Below, one piece after another: positions 15,972 to 22,570 of a stretch of DNA of 33,002 nt. Source of the stretch: Verrucomicrobiales bacterium. GTDB taxonomy: Bacteria > Verrucomicrobiota > Verrucomicrobiia > Verrucomicrobiales > DEV007. The translations under genes were made by a program, and so were the position numbers. How positions within the stretch are numbered: the first letter of the stretch is position 1; each line of letters opens with the position of its first letter. The notes below the pieces were generated by a model, which saw only the letters and a program-made list of their open reading frames with translations, searched no databases and was not told where the DNA came from. Where the stretch lies: assembly GCA_002726915.1 (NCBI GenBank), contig PBSY01000041.1, forward strand, positions 1 through 33,002, in the 5' to 3' direction.

Positions 15972-15989
15972 GTCGATGAATTGATCGAC
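15972..15989. promoter_or_regulatory. Inverted repeat GTCGAT-GAATTG-ATCGAC
   Basis: Six-base arms flank a 6-base centre, 54 bases before the binding-protein start, close to where an operator would lie. The role is inferred. Confidence 0.3.
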
Positions 15990-16042
15990 ATCTTTAGCTG
16001 CCCTTATTCACATCGGCGTTATGGCCGTAGCCTCTCGAAGTC

Positions 16043-17842
16043 ATGAATCAGAAACTCCTCACCCCCGTTTTTCTAACAACCCTCTTTATTTCGCTGTCCA
16101 GTGCGGAGGAATTTCCAGGAACTGACTGGCAGGATGCCCGAACCCCGCTCGCTTCCGAGTTTGCCGAGCCCGGAGGGAAAATCTCGATGTATGCCTCTCA
16201 GTTTCCGAAGAGCTTTAATTATCAGATCGAAAATAACGTCTTCTCGCGGGAAATCTTCCGCCTAATGTTTGAGCAGTTACTTAATACTAATCCCGTCACG
16301 CTTACGGAAGAGCCCGGGTTGGCGAACCGCTGGTCAGTTTCTGAGAATAAGAAGGAATTCACTTTTCATATCGATCCGCGCGCCGAGTGGAGTGACGGAA
16401 AGCCAATTACCTCCGAAGATGTCGTCTGGAGTTTTGAAGCCGTGAAAAATCCGGAGAATCTCACCGGTCCGCTCCAAGCGGTCATGAAACGGTTAATCAA
16501 AGTCGAGGCTCTTGACGTAAAAACGGTGAAGATTACTGCCGATGAGGTTCACTGGAAGAACCTTCTTGCCTGCTCCATGTTTTATGTGATGCCTAAGCAC
16601 TGGTGGGAAAGCCAGGATTTCAATAAGGTTAATTTTGAGTTCCCCGTGGTTTCCGGCCGTTACGATCTTGGAGAAGTGAAAGAGCAGCATTTCGCGAGGT
16701 TAGAGAAGCGTGAAGATTACTGGAAAGTGGAAGATGCCGCTCTCGAAGGTCTACTGAATTTCGACACTATTGAATACCGTTTTTATGCCCAGCGTGATAT
16801 TGCTTTTGAAGCTTTCAAAAAAGGTGAATTCGACCTGTTCTCAGTCTACACCTCTAGTCGTTGGATCAAGGAAACAGAGTCTGAGCGTTTCAGGAAAAAC
16901 TGGATCGTGAAACAGTCGGTGTTCAACCGCCAGCCGGTTGGATTTCAGGGTATGGCAATGAACATGCGGCGAGCGCCCTACGATGACAAAAAGGTTCGGC
17001 AGGCGTTGGCTTGCCTCGTCGATCGCCAACGCATGAACGAGACCATCATGTTCAACCAATACCCCTTATCGCGCTCCTATTGGGAGGATCTGTGGGGCGG
17101 TGATAACCCTAATCCTAACGGCTTGATTGCGTTTGACCCTGATAGGGCGCGCCGTCTCTTTGCCGAAGCGGGATGGGAAGTGAATAAGGATAGCGGCAAG
17201 CTTGAGAAAGAGGGTAAACCTTTTGTAATTACCTTCCTGATACGTGATCCAAGTTCGGTAAAATTTCTCCTGATCTTTGAAGAGGCTCTCAACGATGTGG
17301 GAGTCGAATTAAAAATCGATCAGAAAGACTGGGCTGGATGGGCCCGCGATATGGATGAATTCAATTTCGAAATGACCTGGGCTCCCTGGGGAGCTATCCC
17401 ATTCAAAGATCCTGAGCCCATGTGGCACTCAGAGTCTGCTGAGCTCAAATCTAGTAATAACATCACCGGCTTTAAGGATGATCGTGTTGACGAACTGATT
17501 GAGCAGACCCGCGAGATCTTTGATGTCGAAGTTCGTAATGAAATTTTCCGTGAAATTGATCAGATCCTTTTTGAGGAAACTCCGTACGTCCTGCTCTGGC
17601 ATCTCGATTACACGCGGTTACTTTACTGGAACAAGTTCGGTATGCCTGACCATGTGCTCGGTAAGTTCACCGAGGAGTGGGCAGCAGTGGACTATTGGTG
17701 GAATGACGAGTTCTTTTTAGGTGATCTTGAAGCGGCGCGAGAAAGTGGTGCTGAGTTACCGCCGAGCCCACGGGAAGTCCGCTTTGACGACGTATTCCAA
17801 CCTGGTTTGGTTCAGTCATTACTTCTAACTCCATGGCAGTAA
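16043..17842 (+). CDS. YejA-like peptide ABC transporter substrate-binding protein
   Basis: This 599-residue protein has a signal peptide (residues 1 to about 21, ending LSSA) and an SBP_bac_5 body: FEQLLNTNPVTLTEEPGLANRWSVSE, TFHIDPRAEWSDGKPITSEDVVWSF, and later AMNMRRAPYDDKKVRQALACLVDRQRM. This is the periplasmic oligopeptide-binding family. The MPKHWWE stretch and the KISMYASQFPKSFNYQ start resemble the YejA branch. Its operon (binding protein, two permeases, double ATPase) has the YejABEF order, known in E. coli for import of microcin C and other peptides. I infer import of oligopeptides; the ligand is unknown. Confidence 0.9.
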   Translation: MNQKLLTPVFLTTLFISLSSAEEFPGTDWQDARTPLASEFAEPGGKISMYASQFPKSFNYQIENNVFSREIFRLMFEQLLNTNPVTLTEEPGLANRWSVSENKKEFTFHIDPRAEWSDGKPITSEDVVWSFEAVKNPENLTGPLQAVMKRLIKVEALDVKTVKITADEVHWKNLLACSMFYVMPKHWWESQDFNKVNFEFPVVSGRYDLGEVKEQHFARLEKREDYWKVEDAALEGLLNFDTIEYRFYAQRDIAFEAFKKGEFDLFSVYTSSRWIKETESERFRKNWIVKQSVFNRQPVGFQGMAMNMRRAPYDDKKVRQALACLVDRQRMNETIMFNQYPLSRSYWEDLWGGDNPNPNGLIAFDPDRARRLFAEAGWEVNKDSGKLEKEGKPFVITFLIRDPSSVKFLLIFEEALNDVGVELKIDQKDWAGWARDMDEFNFEMTWAPWGAIPFKDPEPMWHSESAELKSSNNITGFKDDRVDELIEQTREIFDVEVRNEIFREIDQILFEETPYVLLWHLDYTRLLYWNKFGMPDHVLGKFTEEWAAVDYWWNDEFFLGDLEAARESGAELPPSPREVRFDDVFQPGLVQSLLLTPWQ

Positions 17843-17889
17843 ATCTGCACTTAACCTCTGGGGAGAGCGATCCCGTCTGAATTCACCCA

Positions 17890-18936
17890 ATGGAGCGACT
17901 CAGTTATTTTGTTAGAAGACTGCTTCTCGTCGTTCCCACATTTCTGGGTATCACGTTTCTCGTTTTCGGGCTGACGCAATTTATTCCTGGTGGTCCTGTA
18001 GAGCAGCGGCTTGCTGCGATTCGAGGTTTTGGTGGAGGTGAATCTGGAGGAGGAGCGACAGGTGGCGTGAGCATTTCAGAAGATCAGCGCAAAGCGATCG
18101 AAAAGGAATTTGGCTTCGATAAGCCATTTCTAGAGCGCTACTGGACGTGGTTGGTTCCAGATGCGATGGGAATGAAAGCCTTCTCCTACAAGTATAATAA
18201 CAAAACAGTCTGGGAGTTGATTGAAGAGCGTTTTCCGATCTCGCTGACATTTGGAATTTCAGGGTTTGTTCTCACCTATTTGATCTGCGTTCCTCTGGGG
18301 ATCGCGAAAGCCCTGAGAAACGGCACTGGTTTTGACGTTGTTTCCTCAGTTGTGGTATTAGTTCTCTATGCCATACCGGCGTTTGCATTCGGAATGGTAT
18401 TAAAAACGTTTTTCTGTGGAACCACCGATCACTTCCTCGACATCCTGCCAATTGGGGGATTCCGATCGGAAAACTGGGAAGAGCTCTCGGCCTGGGGAAA
18501 ATTTACCGATCAGGCCGAGCACATGTTTCTACCGGTGTTTTGTTACGTGATCGGAAACTTTGCGGTGCTCACGATCCTGATGAAGAACTCGCTGCTCGAT
18601 CAAATTGCGCAGGACTATATCAGGACCGTCCTAGCAAAGGGTGGGACGATGCGTCGCGCCGTGTGGCTGCATGCTCTGCGAAATGCCCTAATCCCTATCG
18701 TTACCGGAATCAGTGGAATTCTCACCATTATGTTTGCCGGATCGATGCTCATTGAGCGCGTATTCTCTATCAATGGAATTGGGCTACTGACACTCGATGC
18801 GATTGTTGGAAGGGACTACATGGTCTTTATGGGAGTTCTCGCCTTGACCTCAATTCTTGGCTTGATAGGTAGGGTATTTTCTGACTTTTGCTATGTTTTG
18901 GTAGATCCGCGAATCAGCTTTGGAGGAGAGGGATGA
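17890..18936 (+). CDS. yejB: YejB-like peptide ABC transporter permease
   Basis: This 348-residue permease starts with FVRRLLLVVPTFLGITFLVFGLTQFIPGGPVEQ, then has a glycine-rich periplasmic loop (about 48-62) as in YejB, and further membrane helices. The coupling-loop region contains YIRTVLAKGG, the EAA-like motif that contacts the ATPase, and the end VDPRISF matches the YejB type (VDPRIDF) as I recall it. It forms the membrane channel with the next gene product. It starts 47 bases after the binding-protein gene, without a strong ribosome site, and its stop overlaps the next start by 4 bases. Confidence 0.9.
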   Translation: MERLSYFVRRLLLVVPTFLGITFLVFGLTQFIPGGPVEQRLAAIRGFGGGESGGGATGGVSISEDQRKAIEKEFGFDKPFLERYWTWLVPDAMGMKAFSYKYNNKTVWELIEERFPISLTFGISGFVLTYLICVPLGIAKALRNGTGFDVVSSVVVLVLYAIPAFAFGMVLKTFFCGTTDHFLDILPIGGFRSENWEELSAWGKFTDQAEHMFLPVFCYVIGNFAVLTILMKNSLLDQIAQDYIRTVLAKGGTMRRAVWLHALRNALIPIVTGISGILTIMFAGSMLIERVFSINGIGLLTLDAIVGRDYMVFMGVLALTSILGLIGRVFSDFCYVLVDPRISFGGEG

Positions 18937-20525
18937 AGAATTGGCCAATTCAAATCCTCGATCCAAATACTCGCCGACGTCTAAAACGTTTCGGTAAAAT
19001 CAAGCGAGCCAAGTGGTCATTGATTTTCCTCATTACTATCTTCGTGTTCAGCTTGTTTTCTAATTTTATTGCTAATGACAAACCCTTCATCGTTAAAGCG
19101 AACAAACAGTGGTTCTTACCAGTGTTAAAGTTTTACCCAGAAGACGCATTCACCGGATCCGGGGTCAACACGCGGCCTCGCTACAAGCAACTGGAGAAGC
19201 TCCCACTCTTCGCAGAAAATTCCGAGAACTGGATGTTCTGGCCACTTGTTCGCAACGGTCCCGAAGAATCACTTGAGGCGAGCCAGATTGAAATCGATCC
19301 CACCCTGACGCTGACTTTTGCTCCGGCTGACCAGATTGCTGTGGTTGAAGTGGACTCCCAACTTAAGATGCAGCGGAGTCGCGGAGCGGCCGGATTCTAC
19401 GGCAAGGCCTCGGACTTCGAGTTGCGCCGCATGCCTCTAGCGATGGACCCGGTGCAGATTCCTGATGCGATCGTAACAGCTGTGGCGAAGCGTTTCGAAA
19501 ATTTGGAATCGGAAGAGGTTTTGGTCACTGGTGAACGGGGAATTAGTTTTTCGCTGGCAGCCCACCTTCCCCGCGTAAGTCCGCCAAAGCTGGTTCGGAT
19601 TTCAATGGAACGTCGAGCTGGAGAAGGTGAGCAGGAGAAAGCTATTTTGACCCCGGAAATGGGGTGGGAAAGCGCCCCGCCATCAGTTTGGGAATCGTTC
19701 AATGAAAATTCGAGATCCGCGATCCTTGGACGAGCGAGAGAGGCCCTCCTTGTTCCGCAGGAAGATCTCGCGGTGAGTAGTGCTGATGGGCAGATCCGCG
19801 TAAAGTTCGATAGCCAGACCGTGGAGTTTCCTTTCCGACCGGTGCAGGGTCACTGGTTTGGACTCGATAATAGCGGGAGGGACGTCGGAGTTCGCATTCT
19901 TTACGCAACGCGATCGGCGTTAATCTTTGGGATTATTCTCACTGTCTTCACCTACGCTATTGGGATTTTTCTTGGCGCTGTTCAAGGCTATTTCGGAGGA
20001 AAAACTGATATATTAGGCCAGCGGTTTACCGAGATTTGGGAATCGATGCCGTTCTTGTTCATCATGATTTTCCTCAGCTCTGTTTACGGTCGAAGTTTTG
20101 TCCTGTTGGGTTTTGTCTACGGAGTCTTTAACTGGATTGGGATCTCCTATTACATGCGTGCAGAATTTCTACGGTTGAGACGGCAGCCCTTCGTGGAAGC
20201 AGCAAGTGTTATGGGGATTGGTCGCTGGAAGATTATGTTCCGGCATATCCTCCCGAATGCACTGGTTCCAGTGATCACCTTCTTTCCGTTTGCTCTCGTC
20301 GGAGCGATCTTTATTCTGACCTCACTCGACTATTTGGGTTTCGGATTGCCACCGGGAACTCCGAGTTGGGGAAACTTGCTCGATCAGGGGCAGGTTCAGC
20401 CATATGCTTGGTGGCTGATCCTTTATCCGTCGATTGCTCTTTTTGTGGTGAGTCTTTTGGGCATTTTTATCGGGGAGGGTGTCAGGGCTGCCTTTGATCC
20501 GAGAACAGAATCCAAGCTCCAGTGA
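18933..20525 (+). CDS. yejE: YejE-like permease with a large periplasmic-loop insertion
   Basis: The N-terminal part matches YejE: RAKWSLIFLITIFVFSLFSNFIANDKPF, then WFLPVLKFYPEDAF and WMFWPLVRNG. The channel part from HWFGLDNSGRDVGVRILY onwards (about residue 307) has the rest, including FVEAASVMGIGRWKIMFRHILPNA and SLDYLGFGLPPGTPSWG. Between them, residues about 111-305 are far longer than the roughly 20 residues of E. coli YejE, so the 530-residue protein is about 190 longer than the usual 340. The extra block lies on the periplasmic side. I start at ATG 18933, which overlaps the yejB stop (ATGA) and follows GGAGGAGAGGG; the reading frame opens further upstream without support. Confidence 0.88.
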   Translation: MKNWPIQILDPNTRRRLKRFGKIKRAKWSLIFLITIFVFSLFSNFIANDKPFIVKANKQWFLPVLKFYPEDAFTGSGVNTRPRYKQLEKLPLFAENSENWMFWPLVRNGPEESLEASQIEIDPTLTLTFAPADQIAVVEVDSQLKMQRSRGAAGFYGKASDFELRRMPLAMDPVQIPDAIVTAVAKRFENLESEEVLVTGERGISFSLAAHLPRVSPPKLVRISMERRAGEGEQEKAILTPEMGWESAPPSVWESFNENSRSAILGRAREALLVPQEDLAVSSADGQIRVKFDSQTVEFPFRPVQGHWFGLDNSGRDVGVRILYATRSALIFGIILTVFTYAIGIFLGAVQGYFGGKTDILGQRFTEIWESMPFLFIMIFLSSVYGRSFVLLGFVYGVFNWIGISYYMRAEFLRLRRQPFVEAASVMGIGRWKIMFRHILPNALVPVITFFPFALVGAIFILTSLDYLGFGLPPGTPSWGNLLDQGQVQPYAWWLILYPSIALFVVSLLGIFIGEGVRAAFDPRTESKLQ

Positions 20526-20527
20526 AC

Positions 20528-22171
20528 ATGGCGGAACCTTTGCTCAGTGTGAAACGTCTCTCGGTTTCCTTCCGCTTGGAAGGGAAGGAGGTTGAGGCAG
20601 TGAAAGATGTCTCGTTTGAGATTAAGCCGGGCGAAATCGTCGGTATGGTTGGCGAATCAGGTAGCGGTAAATCGGTGAGCGCCATGTCCTCGCTGAGGTT
20701 GGTTCCCTGTCCGCCAGGGCAGGTGGAGAGCGGTGAGGTTCTCCTTGAGGGTAGAAATATTCTTGAACTTCCCCTTGAGGAGTTGCGGGCAATTCGAGGC
20801 AAAGAAATCAGTGTGATTTTCCAAGAGCCGATGACGGCCCTATCGCCATTGCATCCCGTTGGCTACCAGTTGGCGGAGGCAATTCTCGTACACGAACCAA
20901 GAGTATCAAAACTGGATGCATGGGGTAGGGCGGTGGAGTGGTTGGAAAAAGTCGGAATTCCAGATCCTGAGGAGCGTGCCAAGGCATTTCCATTTCAGTT
21001 TTCTGGGGGAATGCGGCAACGGGTCATGATTGCTATGGCGTTGATTCAGAAGCCGAAGCTGATTATTGCTGACGAGCCTACCACGGCCCTTGATGTGACG
21101 CTGCAGGCTCAAATCTTTGAGCTGATCCTCGAGATGAAGGCGGCTGACACATCGATACTGTTTATTACCCACGATATGGGAGTGATCTGGGAACTGGCTG
21201 ACCGGGTTCTTGTCATGAAAGATGGCGAGATTGTGGAAAGAGGTGAAGTGGAGCTCTTGTTTAATTCGCCTCAGGATCCCTACACTCAGAAATTGTTGAG
21301 TGCTGTTCCGCGACTAACTGACGAGCCTTTAACTTCTTCTTTTGATCCTGATGTCGACAAGCCAATTATCAAGGTCGAGAACCTAAGTACATGGTTTCCT
21401 GTGAAGCGGGGTGTGCTCGCGAAAACGGTAGACTGGGTAAAAGCGGTCGAAGACGTTTCGATCGATATTTATCCGAGAGAGTGCTTGGGGCTGGTTGGTG
21501 AATCGGGTAGCGGTAAGACGACGCTGGGCCGTTCTATTCTGGGCCTAGAGAAGACTCGCTCTGGATCGATCAGTTTTGAAGGCGCCGAGATCCGTGGTCG
21601 CAATTATCACGGCATGCGTCGTATCAGAAAAGATCTTCAGATGATCTTTCAGGACCCCTTTTCTTCTTTAAACCCAAGACTGACCATTCAGGAAATCCTG
21701 ACCGAAGGGCTTATTGAGCATGACTTATTGGAAGGAAATGCACCCGAGGTGGCGGCTTACTGGCTCAAGGAGGTGGGATTACCTTCCGACGTGATCAATC
21801 GTTATCCTCACGAATTTTCAGGCGGTCAGCGTCAAAGGATCTGCGTCGCGCGGGCGGTAGCGATGAGACCAAAATTTGTGGTCTGTGACGAAGCTGTATC
21901 AGCGCTGGATGTAACAATTCAGGCGCAGGTTATTGATCTGTTGATGGAGCTAAGAGAAAAATTTGGTCTGTCTTATCTCTTTATTTCCCATGATTTGAGC
22001 GTGGTGAAGCGGATTTGCGACCGAACAGTCGTAATGCGCCACGGCCAAGTAGAGGAAGCCGGACCCACTCAAGACCTCATTGAGAATCCTCAGACAGAAT
22101 ATACCAAGAAATTAATTTCTGCGGTTCCTATTCCCGGAGACCTTTCAAAGCGGGCCAGAAATTACTCTTGA
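20528..22171 (+). CDS. yejF: YejF-like double ATPase of a peptide ABC transporter
   Basis: Two ABC ATPase domains are fused, as in YejF (about 530 residues; here 547). The first has Walker A GESGSGKS (42-49), signature FSGGMRQR and Walker B LIIADEPTTALD. The second has Walker A GESGSGKT (about 324-331), signature FSGGQRQR and FVVCDEAVSALD. Both are intact and should hydrolyse ATP to drive import through the two permeases. A GTG at 20522 overlaps the yejE stop; the ATG at 20528 is chosen, with neither having a clear ribosome site. It closes the transporter operon; I see no terminator directly after it. Confidence 0.92.
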   Translation: MAEPLLSVKRLSVSFRLEGKEVEAVKDVSFEIKPGEIVGMVGESGSGKSVSAMSSLRLVPCPPGQVESGEVLLEGRNILELPLEELRAIRGKEISVIFQEPMTALSPLHPVGYQLAEAILVHEPRVSKLDAWGRAVEWLEKVGIPDPEERAKAFPFQFSGGMRQRVMIAMALIQKPKLIIADEPTTALDVTLQAQIFELILEMKAADTSILFITHDMGVIWELADRVLVMKDGEIVERGEVELLFNSPQDPYTQKLLSAVPRLTDEPLTSSFDPDVDKPIIKVENLSTWFPVKRGVLAKTVDWVKAVEDVSIDIYPRECLGLVGESGSGKTTLGRSILGLEKTRSGSISFEGAEIRGRNYHGMRRIRKDLQMIFQDPFSSLNPRLTIQEILTEGLIEHDLLEGNAPEVAAYWLKEVGLPSDVINRYPHEFSGGQRQRICVARAVAMRPKFVVCDEAVSALDVTIQAQVIDLLMELREKFGLSYLFISHDLSVVKRICDRTVVMRHGQVEEAGPTQDLIENPQTEYTKKLISAVPIPGDLSKRARNYS

Positions 22172-22243
22172 TGGAAAATTAGTAAAAAGTGTTACGAAAA
22201 GCCACCTTGCCGACTCTGGTGGGTAGACCTAAATTATGGTCGA

Positions 22244-22537
22244 ATGACGTTGGAAGCATTTCTTAAATCTGTAAAGAATGATGCTATGGCTCCCGAGAGC
22301 CTTAGCCCTGAACTGAAGGCTCTCTGGCTTACCAAGGCAAAGCAGTGGGAGGCTGCTCACGATATCGCGCAGGATATCCCCAGTAGGATGGGATCTTGGA
22401 TACACGGACTTCTCCATGCCATTGAGGGTGATTTTGGAAATTCTGCCTATTGGTTCGAGTTGGCCGGCGAGCCGTCGATTGCGGAGGATGCAATCGACCA
22501 TGAGTGGGAAAGAATTGTAAAGGCGAATTTCGCATAA
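22244..22537 (+). CDS. Small conserved protein with H-A and YWF motifs, function unknown
   Basis: This 97-residue protein is predicted mostly helical, with no signal or membrane segment. The motifs W-E-A-A-H, then GSWIHGLLHAIEGDFGNSAYWFELAG, recall a small uncharacterised bacterial family I have seen with the pattern H-A-Y-L-H-R-x-E-G-D and Y-W-Y. The spacing of the histidines and acidic residues hints at metal or ligand binding, but nothing is known to me. It lies 72 bases after yejF and 33 before the pseudokinase gene, so it may be cotranscribed with the latter. Real gene very likely; function not assignable. Confidence 0.7.
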   Translation: MTLEAFLKSVKNDAMAPESLSPELKALWLTKAKQWEAAHDIAQDIPSRMGSWIHGLLHAIEGDFGNSAYWFELAGEPSIAEDAIDHEWERIVKANFA

Positions 22538-22570
22538 GGAATAGCCCTTTAATCCGTTTAAAGGACGAGT

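Larger units (their letters stand above)
15643..16042. other. Non-coding region with inverted repeats, upstream of the Yej operon
   Basis: These 400 bases have no convincing gene. They should hold the promoter of the peptide transporter operon on the plus strand and that of the nitroreductase gene on the minus strand. Three short inverted repeats stand out (15795-15809, 15932-15945, 15972-15989). I find no clear sigma-70 hexamer pair. Confidence 0.45.
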
